DNA from: Sphagnum compactum
Lineage: Eukaryota > Bryophyta > Sphagnopsida > Sphagnales
NCBI GenBank assembly: GCA_965153455.1
Contig: OZ234493.1
Coordinates: 9,104,213-9,168,212, forward strand
Direction: 5' to 3'
Length of the DNA stretch: 64,000 nucleotides
Positions 23,281-36,430 of the stretch are shown in pieces; position 1 is the first letter of the stretch; the number at the start of each line of letters is the position of its first letter. Position numbers and translations under genes: made by a program. Below the pieces are notes generated by a model that was not told the origin of the DNA, did not search any database, and saw only the letters and a list, made by a program, of their open reading frames with translations.

Positions 23281-24840
23281 TAGATCTGCATATGTTTACA
23301 TTTTTTTTGAAACTACTATAACAACTAGTTAGCATGAAACTTTTAAACAAGTTAATCTATTCTTTGAACAAACAACCATACTTGTACATACTTGGCCATA
23401 GACTATAAATAGTCTAGCTGACTTTAAAAGCCAGTATAACCATGCCGAAGTAGAACTTTAGGAAAATAATAATTGCTTACAAACCCATAGTCTAAAGTTG
23501 GCGACTACTCAAATGATCAAATTGAATACAAATCCCCAAGGATTTCAAATCCCAATCCTACAATGGCCAAAACTATTTGATGTTTTCTATGTTATTAAAC
23601 TTCAATGGATACCATGACCCTGTGCAAAACCAACCTCCTTAACGACAAAGTTCAAGCATCAAACATCGAACATAACAAAACAAAGGAGACCATCTTAAAT
23701 TTGATATATGAACTCAATGCACATGCATGCAAACAACCATTTCAAAACTATATGAAACTTTATGTGTATTTATGCGAGGTGCACAAATTTTCCAAATATA
23801 CATTTTGACTCAAGATCTATAATATGTAAAGATTTATTCTTCCAACTTTCTTTACATAAAGGTATAACCACAAAATCACAAAGCTTTCACAATACTCAAA
23901 TAATTGATTATTTGGTTTTCAATATTTTGCAAAACATAATAAAATATTGAGGTGTAACTTGTGTTCATGAAGAATATAAATATAAAATTTAAGCTATAAA
24001 TTGGGATTGGTTAAACATGTATTATTTTCAAACAAATGGTGAAACAAACTTGGTCAAGGACAACATGAATTGTTTTAAAAGTGGGCACATAACATAGACA
24101 TGTGATATTTTCAATGGATAGTGAAACAAAAGATCAAGGAAAATTTTGTCAAATTGAAAAGTAGATATAAAGGATGTCCACTACTTGTTCACTAATTGAT
24201 CCTTACAAATTGGTGGGCCTAGCCTTCATGCTTCTCCTCTCTTCCATCGCTTCCTTTGATATGTTTCTTGTATAATCATGAAGTTTGAGACTCTAACATT
24301 CGAAGTTGTCAACTTCCATACTCACTCTCTCAAACTTGCAACTTCTAAATCTATTTATTCATTGAACAATATCATGTTCTATGGGACACCACAAACTATT
24401 GAATCATTTTTGAAGGCCAAGAATTGTGTCCCTAGATCAAGAAAAGTTGGATGTTATTCCATCTCCCAAGTTTAAAACTATATGTAGTTTGTTATGATGG
24501 CCTTGCTTCTAAGTCCTTCCAAAATATGGTATAAAAATTATATTGCACTTGTTTATTTTGGAAAAACTTTGAAAGACTCTAGTGGTCATGATAATGCAAT
24601 GGGATCTTGCAATTCTTTTATAAAGGTTAATCCCATTACACAAGAAGCTAGGTTTGTGGAAAGATTTTCAAAATGCAACAAAACACAAAAATTACAAATT
24701 AATACAACCTTTATTCAAATAGGTAGGTTATAAATGTGCATTGTTGACATGATAAACCAATAACATTTCAATTGAAAATGCAATTTCCACTAAAACAAAT
24801 TTGGAAATTAATGACCGAATTTAAGTTTGGATTTTAGTTA
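23281..24840. other. Decayed retroelement-like remains, no intact gene
   Basis: Short ORFs continue in the same orientation (for example 24,278-24,475 and 24,494-24,733) but have no recognisable domain. They are probably remains of the same element or older insertions. Confidence 0.3.
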
Positions 24841-24849
24841 TAACAAACA

Positions 24850-25930
24850 CTTGTGATTACAAAATACTGTTGTTGCTTAAGACAAGTGTCATCAAACAAC
24901 TAGTCGCAAAAAACACCACATGGCATGGAAGTCACACTAGTAATCACAAATTCTTGTTACTACATTTCATTTTTTCATTTAGTACCATGGATGAACATGA
25001 ATATGACATGGACCCCATGCAATCTATATGGGATTTGACTTTGCTACATTTGTGACTACCTTATGAATAGACACATGATGCCAAGTGTCCTATCTATTTA
25101 ACCTAACTCAATACCTATTTACCTATCTAAGTAAAATAATAAGTAGGTATGTAATAAGTGCCCAACCTAACCTAACCTAACCTAACCTACTAGGCTTACC
25201 TACTTAACTTAACTTAAGCTAGCCCCTAGGGTGCAAGTATAAGAACTTGAACCCTTCACTTCCATGAAGATAATCCAAGTCTTTAACTAGTGCACCACAC
25301 CAATATATGATGATAATGTTTTTCAATTTATTTATTTCACAACTTGTTACATACACTACTTATGCAACAAAAAGGTAGATAATATGTAGGTAGCTTATAG
25401 GTAAGTGGGTAAGTAGTTAAATCACCTACCTACCTACCTAACTACTAGGTTAAAAATTAGGTAGATAGGTAATAGGTGCCTACTTTAACCTACCTAGCCT
25501 ATTTTAGCCTACTAAGTTTACCAATTAAGTAATAATAACCCTTTTTACCCTACTTAATAACTAATAAATGAATTTGTATACTTTGAATTGAAATAACAAT
25601 TTAAATGCACCATATATCATCCAGTCATGTATAGTTGCAAATATTGTTTCGAAAGCAACTTGGTTGTCAACCATCAATGGATGCCACCAATAATGAATGA
25701 CATATACTCATTTTGTCATTATTTTCATCTAAACTTGTGATAGTTAGAAATTGTAGTTTCATGTATGATTAAAATTTGAATCCATCATATTCTAATCACC
25801 TATGTAACTATGGTGACATGTAGGATTGACACAAGTGTAGTCCCAAAACGAATTGATTTGGACATTTGCCACACACTAGTTGCAAAAATAGGGTCAAAAT
25901 GGACAAGATTTCTTTTAATGTAGCTAAGCA
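24850..25930. mobile_element. CCTA-core repeat element (family B), copy 2, with tRNA-like module
   Basis: CCTA/TAGG-rich tracts lie at about 25,080-25,215 and 25,385-25,530 and flank a tRNA-like segment at 25,241-25,302. The distal part (GCCACCAATAATGAATGACAT, then ATTGATTTGGACA and ATGGACAAGATT near the end) is homologous to 35,595-35,825. Boundaries are approximate. Confidence 0.5.
25241..25302 (-). ncRNA. tRNA-like (SINE-type) pol III promoter module, diverged
   Basis: On the minus strand the segment runs TGGTGTGGTGCACTAGTTAA (A-box-like) to GGGTTCAAGTTC (B-box-like). Box spacing and order resemble a tRNA. It is homologous to the better preserved module at 43,767-43,830 and no complete cloverleaf is evident, so it is not a tRNA gene. 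Confidence 0.45.
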
Positions 25931-26985
25931 AATGTCTAATCTTTGTGTGTAGGGAATTTGGACTGAATTGAAGATTTGATGTAGGTTCCATATAGTTGTG
26001 TTCCTTCATGAATTAACTTCTCGTTGTCATTTTAAAATTTTTGTTGTTTGTGGCATCCCCTCATTGCTCATTCATTTTGGTTTTTCAACCCTTTCCCATG
26101 AATGTCATTGTAGCTTTGATTTTTTTAAAAGTTATGACTAAAGTCAATTTTTTATGATTTTATTATTTATTTCTCAGTTGTAGATAATGCAATTTATTTG
26201 TAGCTTTCTCTTTTAGCTGCTAGTATCATTTTGCAATGTGTCATTGCTCAACATTATTTACTTTTGCAATGTTGTCATTTGTAAATTATTATTGTTTAAA
26301 ACATTGACCATCCTTTGCTTTCTATAGAATGTTCATTTTGTGTATTCTTTGGTTGCAACAACTATTTGCAAAATGATTTATAATCTTTGTAATGTTTTCA
26401 TTTGAGTGACATTATTGGTCACAACCACACCTTCATGGTTTGTGTTTTTGGCATTTGAAATATTTCATTTAGTTGTGATGTCTCTTTGCTCAACATCCTT
26501 TGTATTCTATAGTCATTTCATTTGTGTTACATTCTTTGGTTGTGGCATATTTTTTTGTTTAGTATCCTTTGCTGTTTGTTGTTGCTTTGAAATTACTTTT
26601 TTCAAGGTCTCCTTGTGCTCAATGTCATCATATCATTGTTCAATTTCATGAGGTCATTAAAAATTCATATTGCTTGCACAATTTTTATAACTTGTTATCC
26701 AAGCACAAGACATGTTGATAGAATTGGTCAAATCTATTTAGAATGTCCATTTAAATCATTGGTTTTGTAGGTAAATTGGAATTTTTTTTAATGATGGCAC
26801 AAATGATTGTAGATTTATGTTCAAAATTCAATGGTTTAGAATGTGTGGGTTCTCCATAATTACATGATCTCTTACATTTATGAATTTTTGTTGAATCAAA
26901 GATTAGGTGGTTGGGTTAAAACAAAGTTGATGACTTCGTATTTTTATATCTTACAACTCAATAGGATGACAAGAAATGGATTGAA

Positions 26986-27021
<36 letters not shown>

Positions 27022-29090
27022 AGGAATTAACAAAAAGATTGAAACACAAAATGGTAAAATATGATATCAAATATATGTGTGTGGTGGTAATGAACATTTG
27101 GCTACTGCATGTTCATGATATAATTTAGCACATCCATTTCAATACTTCCAATGCAATGAACTATTCACTATTGAAAAATCAATAATTCAACTTATTTTGC
27201 ATAAGTCTATATATGTTAACCTTAAACCACTTAAAAGTCTTCCTAAATGAACTTTAGATCCTATTTCAATTTAACAAAAATCTAACCATTCAACTCATCC
27301 TTTTAATTCATTAACTAAAACAATGAAGGTAGCACCTAAGGCGAAAATATCCTTGGGTGGTACCATTAGGAACCACCTTGCAAAAATCACAAAAAAATTA
27401 AACTTAATTTAAGAAATAAATTCCATCTACTTATACATTGATTTATTTGATTAGACTAGGAGGGCTATGTTTTCCCCACTTGTGCACACACTCAAAAAAA
27501 ATAATGAACACCCAAAAACCTATAATATGCATTAGCATTTTGATTCTTGAACTATTCCTAACCCATTTTTAACCCCATTCCTAATTCTTTTTTAAAAAAT
27601 GTCCTCACATTCACACATTACATTATTTGTCTTATTTATTTAATACATGCACAAGGGAATGATCCAAATTGGTCATTAAAATAACAAAAGGTGAAAATAA
27701 TTATCATTTGTATTCTTGACATCAATGGCCCTTTAGGATTTAATGATCTTGACCTAAAAAATTCATAACTAAATGTAAATTGATTCAATCAATTATTTAT
27801 AAAAAAACATTAAGTAGGTTGGCATTTGAAGTATTTAAAAAAATTAACATCCTAAAGAATTCCAAAAAAATAGATTCCTTTTGTGGTCCTAATAAAAAAA
27901 ATCCCTCGTGTTACATTTCTAAAACTTTTTTTTGTATGCATTCATTTTCCATATCAAAACACATTTTTTTATAAGTTTAATTAGAATTTTGAATTCTACA
28001 TGGTTTGGTAACCTTTTGATAAATAATTTGGAATGAAATTTTTTATGTGAGTCCTATGTTGTTTTGAAGTTGGATGGGTCTCAGAAATTTGAGATGTGAT
28101 GTTCTTAGTGGGTCCACCCAAGGATAAGTTTGTCCCCTACCTCTTAAAATAGTGGAAGTAGGTGTTTTTTAGTTACTCTTACTTATTATTTCAATAAAGT
28201 GAAATTATTAAATTACCATAGTAACTAGTAAAAATAGTCCCATATTCGATATTTTTCCTTTTACCACTTTAATTTTTGTGCCTTGATAGTCTATTATGAT
28301 TTGATAATTTCCCCTCGAATGTTATAATTCTTGTGTTTTGAATATTTATTTCAATTTGATAGTTATGCCTTTAGCCTATAAAATCTTGTAGACAACCACT
28401 TCTTCTATTGGCTAGAAGCTGAAGGTCGGTTTGGATTGGTTACAATGAAGAAGGCCTTTGTCTTATAGGTTCTTTGACTCCCAATGCTTGGGTTGAGCAT
28501 TTTGTCTTAAACAATGGTCACCTCAATTGTTGATCTCCTCACAATTTTGGGTCAATGTTTTATGTTTAATAATGTGTGTTTAATTACAAGCTTTACATTA
28601 TTATTGGGAAAACCATCTTTGAGTGGTATCACTAAGAAGATCACACCTCAAAATTTTGAATTTTTTTTTTCAAAATACTCGACCAAGACCTAAGAAACAA
28701 CAATGAGACATGTGCGAGCTTCTTCATCTATTGTCATTCCGTGTGGGATGATAACATGTGAGGATGGAGGTGTTCCCAAGGTAAGGGCCCCCCCTAGGTA
28801 GTTGTGCAGGGATGGACCCCCCACTGGTAATGGCCCCTATCTGAGGGCATTATGCAACATAATAACCTGGCAGATTTTTATTTCTTTCTTTCCCTTGAGA
28901 CCCAGGGACAAAGAAAAAGAGAGAGATGAGTGTCCCAAAAGTGGTGGAGACTCTCTAATCCTCAGAGGCACAAGAGGCTTGGACATGGCCAACTAACCTC
29001 CTCAAACAGCTGAAGGAAAACCCCTTAGATAGATAGAGCCCCCTGAAACAAACTTTGAAAGGGAATAGGTAATTTTCACTAGTAGGCTCT
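25931..29090. other. AT-rich intergenic DNA with a (TA)n tract
   Basis: No gene was recognised. A TA microsatellite lies at about 26,989-27,018. The ORFs of 60-80 codons are hydrophobic, AT-driven and unsupported. Confidence 0.4.
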
Positions 29091-29095
29091 CTAAT

Positions 29096-29294
29096 GGTGC
29101 ATTCACACTTGATGTTAAATCAATGTTAAGTGTAAATCTAGGTGGCATCCAATGTTAAATGGGTGATAGCTTAATGTTAGGTGAATATTAGTTTCACATA
29201 AAATCTTCATGATAAGTAAGTTGAAGTCTTAAATGACTAGTATGGTGATAAGGGACTCAACATTGGAGTGCTTAACATCAAGTGTGAATGCACC
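29096..29294. mobile_element. MITE with GGTGCATTCACACTTG termini, copy at 29,096
   Basis: About 199 bp lie between perfect terminal inverted repeats (GGTGCATTCACACTTGATG and its complement). Flanks are TAAT on the left and TTAA on the right. Internal landmarks AATCTAGGTGGCATCC, AATGGGTGATAGCTTAATG and TAAATGACTAG are shared with the copies at 38,341 and 62,408. Confidence 0.85.
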
Positions 29295-29299
29295 TTAAG

Positions 29300-30780
29300 T
29301 GATTAAGACCATGCCTTGAATTAGGGAAAAGGAAATCATCATATGGGAGGCCATCATTGAGTACTGTAGCTTAGGGTCAATTTTCACATGGACAGGACAA
29401 AATAAATTCATTTTTAATAAACTTTAAATCATTATTTTTTCATGATTTACTATGATATCTTCATATGAAGACTGAAATTACTCAAATTTATAGCCTGAGA
29501 TGATTATGTGGTTTTCAACAACTCAGCTTTATATTTTCACAAAAAGATCATTTCATTCTTTTAAAAGATTATTTAATGACAAAATTGATTAATATTTAAT
29601 ACCATTTGTTTCAAAATAAATAAATAAATAAATATTCTCTAAATCCATGTAATTATTTTCTGAACATTACAATTGTCTCACTAAATCAAGGTTTCTGAGC
29701 TCAAATCTAACATTTATTGGGCTTAATGTGGCCACTAAGATGCATTGCTCAAGAAGGTCAAGGTACCACCATGGGGGGTTGTTCACCCTGGCCACTAGCC
29801 TCCTAGCTATGTGTGCTCTCTTTACTTCTTTTTTTTTCTGTTTTCTGACACATTCTCCTTCTTTGGCTTTACTTGCTCTTTCCTTACTTATCCTCAAAAA
29901 AGCCTACCTATTTTTGTGTGTCCCCCTCCCTACTACCCCCCCTCCCCTCCCCCCAAACAAAACTATCTATTGGGAAGGGTTGTGTTGTGTGTTTCTTTTG
30001 CAGGGTTTTGACTCACTTGTTTGTTTTGATTAGCTTTAGTTTGAGGACTATTTGGAATTGGAAAGGTGCAAAATAATCTTGGGACACTTTAAGGAAAAGG
30101 AAGAAATAAGAGGCAAGGTCAATAAGAAAAACAAACTGTCATTTTGTTGAATAGAAAAAGCAAAACACAAGAGGAGGAGAGAGGAAAAGAGGGGAAAAAA
30201 GAAAAAAGAAAGTTGATAATAATAAGAGGACAAATGAAAAAGTCTCAAGATCTCGTTTGAGATTCCAAATAGGACAAGAGACATGGCCTCACCACCAGAG
30301 TCCAGAAGCTCTGAAAATCCCACAAAGCCTCCTCTTCAATAATGCAAAATTGCAGCTAATATTCTGCAAATGTACATATATGAAGCTGGCAAAGCTTGGT
30401 GTGTAAGTAAAGTATTGAGAATACGGTCAGGATTATTATTATTGTTATTGTTACTTGAAATTTATCGTATGGTTGCCCCTGGACATTTAAAGTGACATTT
30501 TCAGTGATAACTACTTCATTTTCAAGCCTAACTATTTCATTTCTTCCTTTGATAGTTACTTCCTTTCCTATTAACTTCTTAATAATTATTTCTCGTCTTT
30601 CTTAATATCAACCTTCATCTTTTACATGTCTCACTCTTTTTTCCCTACCTCACCTGCGACAACGATACACCTCAAAATAGAGGTGGCTTGTGCTCTGCAA
30701 AACTACCCAAGAGCTTGGTGTGGGCTCCAGCTCTTGTCAAAGAACTCAAGCAATATGGTTTCCTCATCTGGGTTTAGGCC
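29300..30780. other. Intergenic DNA, no gene recognised
   Basis: This is mixed AT-rich sequence with CT/CCCTCC-rich runs near 29,920-29,955. ORFs on both strands are low-complexity and unsupported. Confidence 0.35.
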
Positions 30781-30782
30781 TT

Positions 30783-30853
30783 GTTTGATGGATTATGGCA
30801 GATTAGAAGGCCTTGTGTATGTTGCCATTCTAATCTGCCATAATCAATCAAAC
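30783..30853. repeat. Short perfect-arm foldback (hairpin)
   Basis: The 18-bp arms at 30,791-30,808 and 30,828-30,845 are perfectly complementary (GATTATGGCAGATTAGAA) with a 19-nt loop. Outer 8-bp arms (GTTTGATG/AATCAAAC) extend the pairing with one mismatch. The preceding TTAGGCCTTG suggests a miniature Tourist-like foldback. A small-RNA precursor is the alternative. Confidence 0.7.
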
Positions 30854-30922
30854 CCGTCCCACATCGCTTTCTTAAGCCTAGCATCCTGCCACCTAACCCC
30901 ATTGGATTGAGATCGTTTTCTC

Positions 30923-31560
30923 TCAATCCTTATGTGCTAGAGTGCAATTCAGTAAGGACCAAAGCATGCTAAATTTCCTAACACCTTTAGGCAGTTCCTT
31001 GTTGGATAAGGACTGCTCTATACTTAGGGCCTTCAGTGTACCACCTTCCCTTGCTGGCCTCTTGAAGCTATAGAGAAATATAAAAGCATATTCCCGTGCT
31101 TTTACTGCTCTGTGGCAATGCCAGAACCTATGCAACACAGTTTTAGCTACCTCGGGCTCACATGATGGACATGAAGTCGAGATGTTTCTATCTATCTCTG
31201 CTCTCCATGCATTAATTGGACCTCGCATACATGAACCTCGCATCTCTCTTGTCTCGACGATTCAACCAAATTTTATCCTTGCACTTTAGAGAGAAGTTCT
31301 GTGGGACGATTGCGCTCCACAAGCCCGTGACATTTCTTGTCAAGATTTGTCGTGGATTGAGTGGCTCTCTGCCTAATCTAATGCATTAAAGTCCATTAGT
31401 TCTTTCCCACACCTCCAGCTCTAGAGTCTTGGATCCAAACTTAGCTCCTCTAGCCTTACCACCCACTAGGGTATCCAGGCCGGTCACCGAACACTTAGTG
31501 CCTCAGAGGTCTGCGAATTTCTGGAGAGTGCTCCTTTGAAGTTCATGTCCGAAGAGGAAT
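30923..31560 (-). pseudogene. LINE reverse-transcriptase 3' fragment with zinc-binding (zf-RVT-like) segment
   Basis: The minus-strand reading contains KCKDKIWLNRRDKRDARFMY, then a stop and MRGPINAWRAEIDRN, then CPSCEPEVAKTVLHRFWHCH. The last is a C-x2-C...H...C/H arrangement like the zinc-binding tail of plant non-LTR reverse transcriptases. A tail similar to KFSMLWSLLNC follows. Only the 3' end of such an element is present, and stops interrupt the upstream part. The assignment rests on motif recognition. Confidence 0.5.
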
Positions 31561-31649
31561 TGTAGCCCTACTATTTGCGCACCCACAGAAAGGTGAATCG
31601 TTTAAAAAGATGAAGAAATGAGTCAGACATGACCCTCCAAAGTAAAAAA

Positions 31650-31672
31650 GGGGGGGGGGGGGGGGGGGGGGG
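31650..31672. repeat. Uninterrupted poly-G run of 23 bases
   Basis: A homopolymer of about 23 G follows an A-run. Such runs are prone to assembly length errors. Confidence 0.85.
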
Positions 31673-31734
31673 TCAAATGGTGGAAACGAAAAACCACCGA
31701 ACACTTGGAAGACTATTACCGAACACCCAAAAAA

Positions 31735-32025
31735 GTCTTTGAAAGTTGCTCTATTTCCTTTATGGTTCAAAGATTATTTGTAGATCATAAGGTTGCGCTC
31801 TTATATCACTTTAATCACTTAAATTGAACAAGAAACGAGAAAGTTATGAGCAAGTAAGAGGGGTAGAAGAGATGAAAAGAGAAGAAAAACGCGTTTTATA
31901 ACTTGGAAAAGCTTATTTCTCTTCTTGCTCTTCTATAATTACCCCTTTGCCTCTGCGGTTCAAAGACAAATTGAAGAGCTCAAGTTAGCGCTCCCATAAT
32001 GTTTTAAATCACTCAAAATGAAGAA
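31735..32025. repeat. Imperfect direct repeat of about 85 bp
   Basis: Two related blocks begin near 31,748 and 31,950. They share TGGTTCAAAGA / CGGTTCAAAGA, then a GCGCTC core and an AATCACT-AAAT block. Their origin is unknown. Confidence 0.4.
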
Positions 32026-32320
32026 GAGGAGAGGAAGATATGAATAAAATGTTCGGTCATAGGTGGTGTTCGGTCATAGGGCAGGTTAGCCTAACCTTTT
32101 CCAAGCCCGCTTGATCTGTCCCCATAGCTTGGATTCCGGATAGCGTTTGTGACTTTGTTCCCTTGTTGAGTGTTTTCCTTTATTTATTTACTTATTTATA
32201 TGTAACCTCTTATCATAGCCCAATTCAAGTTACCCAAGAAAACATGCACCTCTCCATTTTAAATCGGAGCAAAAGCTCCTCCTCTTTTTAGAAGTTTGAT
32301 GTTTTGGTCTTGCAAAAACC

Positions 32321-33324
32321 CACTACAAGGAATTTGTATGTTCATGACTAATTTTTGCAATTGTCAATGATTATTTTTTAATCATAAATAACACTATGTG
32401 ATTATAAATTTCTTTAATTGCTTTGAATAAGTCACATAAATTTTTTGTCACAAAAAAGACAGTATGTGACATTAAGTTTATATAACAATATATAAGTTTA
32501 TATATCAAAGTGAAATTTACATTCACTTTTCATCCAAATGACATTTAGCTTATGTGGCATGGTCATTTATAATTAGTTTTTATGATTAAAATGTGTACTA
32601 ACATAAGCACAAACATTTACAAGTAGTTTTATGACTAAAATGTGAAATCTACAAAGTTTTTTATCCTTAAAATGTTGACACATGACAAGTTGCAAATTGA
32701 ATAAATGGCACCACCTAACCTACATAGGCTGGCCTAGGCTACATGACCTACCCTACTAGCCTAAGTGCTTAAGCTAGGCAGCCCAACCTCCCCAACCTAA
32801 GTTGCCTAGAATAAAAACATGGGTTAAGGTTAGGTGGCTTAAGATAGGCGGTTTTAGAATAGGCACTTAAACTATCTAACCTAGATTAAAATATATAATT
32901 GCAATAGTAACGACTTTGATCCCCTCACCTCCACATTTGAAGGGCAAATTGCTTATGATTGCACAAATATTTTTAATGTAATATGGAATGGATTCACATT
33001 TTAATTAACATTTTATTTAAACTACCTTAAACTATGTAAACTATTTACAATTTTACAAAACATGGTTTTAATGGTAATCAAATTGTGACTAAATTGATTA
33101 TAGAATAAAATTATTAGTTTAAAATGATTAGGTGTGTCTAGTATGAATAACATCAAAACTAAGTATGTCCATTATGACTTTTAAAAATTAATTATCTACT
33201 CAAATCAAACATTTGTAATATATACATGTGGCAAATGTGGCACCCAAATGAATTTGTTTGATTTGATTATTATGACTATTGTGACTAAATTTTCATCCAA
33301 ATATGACACCTTGTGATTGTAGTG
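32321..33324. mobile_element. CCTA-core element (family B), copy 3, with CACTA-like ends
   Basis: The left end reads CACTACAAGGAATTTG and the right end GATTGTAGTG, whose complement is CACTACAATC. A CCTA/AGGC-rich core lies at about 32,698-32,885. A diverged segment near 32,905-32,960 may be the decayed tRNA-like module. Short TIRs starting CACTA are typical of CACTA (En/Spm) elements, but no matching 3-bp TSD is seen and no transposase is present. Confidence 0.45.
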
Positions 33325-33509
33325 CTACTTTGATGATGTGGTAACATTAAAATTGAACAAAATATGTGATTATTATTATTAAGTAATTAATAAAATATAT
33401 AATAAAATTCTCATGTTCTTAATTTGTTTTATAATGATCCTCTTATTAAATAAGGTAACTTTTTTTTTTTAATTTATTATGTTGAGATCTCCCAAACACA
33501 GCACCTCCT

Positions 33510-34290
33510 ATCACACTCTTGGTACCATTGGAGTTTCAATGAGTAAGGGTGTGCCAAGTTTTTGGACTCATGGTGCAAAAATTATTGAATATTAATTTTA
33601 TCATTGAAAATTTAATGAAATCAAAACAAAAAATTTCAGGGCAATTGTTGCATGATCTTGATATTGTTGGAAAACCCTCAATTATCAATAGGAGATATTA
33701 ATCTTGATTTTTTTTTTGAAAATCCAATAACAATGAGAATTCAATTTTTAGAAAAAAAAAAAATTTGGATATCAAGTGTTATTGCAAAACCCTCAATGAT
33801 TAAAATTTAATGGTGATAGTTTTGTAATTTTTAAACCTAAGGTCCATGAAATATTGAATTTTGAATGATCTTTGTATCCAAAATTTTCGTAACAAATGAA
33901 AAATCCAATTATAGTGGAATTTAAATTATAATTTCAATTTAGGCTAAAACATTTGAGGTAAACTTTTGCTATTTTTGGAAATCTTTCAATGAGTAGGATT
34001 TAATGAACATGGTTTTGTAATTGTTATACCTGAGGTGCAAGAAATATGGAACTTTGAATAAATTATGTTTTTCATTAAAAATTTACTAACATATGCAATT
34101 TCAACTTTTAGTGAGAATGAAAGTTGGGGGACACTTTTGTTGTTGTTGGAAAAACCTTGATAAATAGGATTTCATGGAAATTGTTTTGTAATTTCAAAAC
34201 TAAGGTGTAAGAAATATTGAGTTTTGCATGAAGAATTTCACTAAAAATTCAATAATAAATGAAAATTTCAAAGCATGGATATAAATTAAT
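33510..34290. repeat. Degenerate tandem repeat, unit about 170-190 bp
   Basis: A recurring motif reads roughly GTAATTnnnAnACCTnAGGTnCAnGAAATAT followed by TGAATTTTG. It starts near 33,823, 34,017 and 34,188, with a weaker copy near 33,550. Each is preceded by a block around TCAATGAnTAGGATTTAATG. Related blocks recur near 37,405-37,650. No protein was recognised. Confidence 0.45.
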
Positions 34291-34349
34291 AATAATAACT
34301 ATGACATTAATAACATTTTCAATCAACTTCATTATGAACAATATTGACA

Positions 34350-34980
34350 TTTGATTACATTGATTTAAATTTATGTATTTCACAATGGAAATAATTCATT
34401 AATAATTTCAAGATTAAATCATTTTGATAAGAAAACATTACTTTGAAGTTTTTTAGATAAATATTATAAAATAATCTAAATGTATTGACATTTGAAAAAT
34501 AGAAACATATTGAATTATATGTAATTATGAAATTTGTTTTTTTTTTAATAATTGAATTTTTATATTCAAGTTTATAGCCAATTTCAAAATAATATAATGT
34601 TTGAAAATTAATACGTAATATTTTGACACATGAAATTGGAAATTTTTTAGTAAGTGAATACATTTATGAAATTTGAAAATTGAAAATTACACACCATTAA
34701 TTAAAGACATTACATTTGAATTTATATTCTGAATAAATAATTTTAAAATACTACATTTAAGTTTTTGAAATACATATTTTATTTTATTTTTATGTCTATA
34801 TTATTTGGATGTCAATGTTTTTCAGCATGTGATGTTGTGATTGGATGGTTAACGCATTGATGTGTGGCTAAGACATTGAAGGGTTTGATTTTCTTTTGTG
34901 TCATATGTTAAAAAATTGACACATGGCATTATAATGATTATAAAAAAAACGAAATGGAAAATTAAATGTGGGTTTGGCGA
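34350..34980. other. Very AT-rich intergenic DNA
   Basis: A minus-strand ORF of 102 codons (34,355-34,663) exists but is composed of Asn/Lys/Ile/Phe/Tyr as expected from base composition. Nothing else was recognised. Confidence 0.35.
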
Positions 34981-35029
34981 TTGTTGGTACTTTAGTTAAA
35001 TTGTCTTTTTTTTCTTCTTAGGTAGTTTA

Positions 35030-35830
35030 GTCCAAGAACAAATTTGGTAAACCCATGGTAGTCCAACAAATCATACATATGACAATTCTTCAATATATAT
35101 ATATATATATATAATTTATTTGTTTGGCCATGTAAGATGTTAAGTCAACTTGATTAAAATTAGTCAAAAAGACCAACATAAAAACCATGGTTTTGTACCA
35201 ACGTTAAAGGTCTACCTAAAGGTTGCCTAAGTTATTTAAGGATTATTTATTCCAAGTAACGTACCTATGGGTCTACCTAGGGTTAGGGGTTGTCTAAATT
35301 AATTAAAATACTTAGGGGTCAACCTAGGGGTTTCTTATGTTATTTAGATTACTTAGGGGCTTACTTAAGGGTTGTTTAAACTACATGTGGTACTTGGGGG
35401 TTGGTTAAGTTATTTAGGTTGCCTAGGCTTAAGCAACCTAAGCCAACATGTAATTGTTTGACCATTAACACATACATTTGCAACCATGATATATTATAGC
35501 CATAATTCAAGTTGAACAATACATCACATGTTGTGTAGTCACTTATGAATCACATTACCAATTGTAAAAATAACTAAATTTTCATCTATTATTACCTGCC
35601 ACCAATTGTGAATGACATGAACACATTTGTCATTTTCATTTTCATCCAAATTAATAGTAGTCATAGGTCATAGTTGATGTACAACTTATAATGATGTTGT
35701 AATCAAAAATGTGATTACAAGATGTTTTTACTATGGTGCCATGAAAAATAGTTAGAACGACAATTGCAAAATTGGTCGATTTGGACACATGGGTTAGTAT
35801 GGACATGATTCCATTTAATTACCCTTGTAA
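35030..35830. mobile_element. CCTA-core element (family B), copy 4
   Basis: A TAGG/CCTAA-like core (repeated GGTCTACCTAGGGGTT-type phrases) lies at about 35,200-35,450. The distal part from 35,595 to 35,825 matches copy 2, including GCCACCAATTGTGAATGACAT, a TTTTCATCCAAA block, and CGATTTGGACACA then GGACATGATT near the end. A (TA)n tract lies at 35,092-35,112. The left boundary is uncertain. Confidence 0.5.
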
Positions 35831-36142
35831 AATTTCATGATTTTTTAAATTTTGGTAAAAAAAGGTGATCCTTCAAGTTGGGATTGCTAGATCTTATGAT
35901 AACCTCCTTAACTTTTATAGCAAGAATGTTTGGTTGGTCATAATCCTATCGTTGCTATTACAATGATTGTCCCAAGAATACTTGAAACTCCTTTCAAACT
36001 TAGGATGTTCCAGTAGATCCAATTTTTGTTTTAGAGATGAACCCATGTTAGCTTCTCCTTGTTTGAGATAAGCCTCCCACATCTCGATGACTTATCTAGC
36101 CTATATTCTACCACATTTAGGTTTCCACAAAAAAGCCACTTG

Positions 36143-36430
36143 CAATCCCCATAAATTTCATTATTCATAATAGGGATTTTTAATGGTTGTTTTTTCCAAA
36201 TGAACATGAATCAACAAAACAAAGTTTCATCTAAAAACTTATCACCTTTTTTGACTAGGTAACTTAAAAGAACTCATAAGTGAATACTCAATCCCCATAA
36301 ACTTCATTTTTCATAGTTATTTAGTGATTGTTTTCTCCAAATGAACATGATCAACAAAACAAAGTTTCATAGAAAAACTTATCACCTTTTTAGACTAGAT
36401 AACTTGAAAGAACTCATAAGGGAGTAGTTG
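36143..36430. repeat. Two-copy tandem duplication, unit about 140-146 bp
   Basis: Copy 1 begins CAATCCCCATAAATTTCATT at 36,143 and copy 2 begins CAATCCCCATAAACTTCATT at 36,289. Both contain CAACAAAACAAAGTTTCAT and AACTTATCACCTTTTT. They differ by small indels. Confidence 0.75.

Noticed and set aside
25165-25192. CCTAACCTAACCTAACC stretch as an interstitial telomere
   Set aside because: The period is five bases (CCTAA), not the seven-base plant telomere unit, and it grades into the CCTA/TAGG core of the surrounding repeat family.
29728-30323. Overlapping ORFs of 66-101 codons on both strands
   Set aside because: They are low-complexity Phe/Leu/Pro/Ser products of CT-rich sequence, without domain, splice or conservation evidence.
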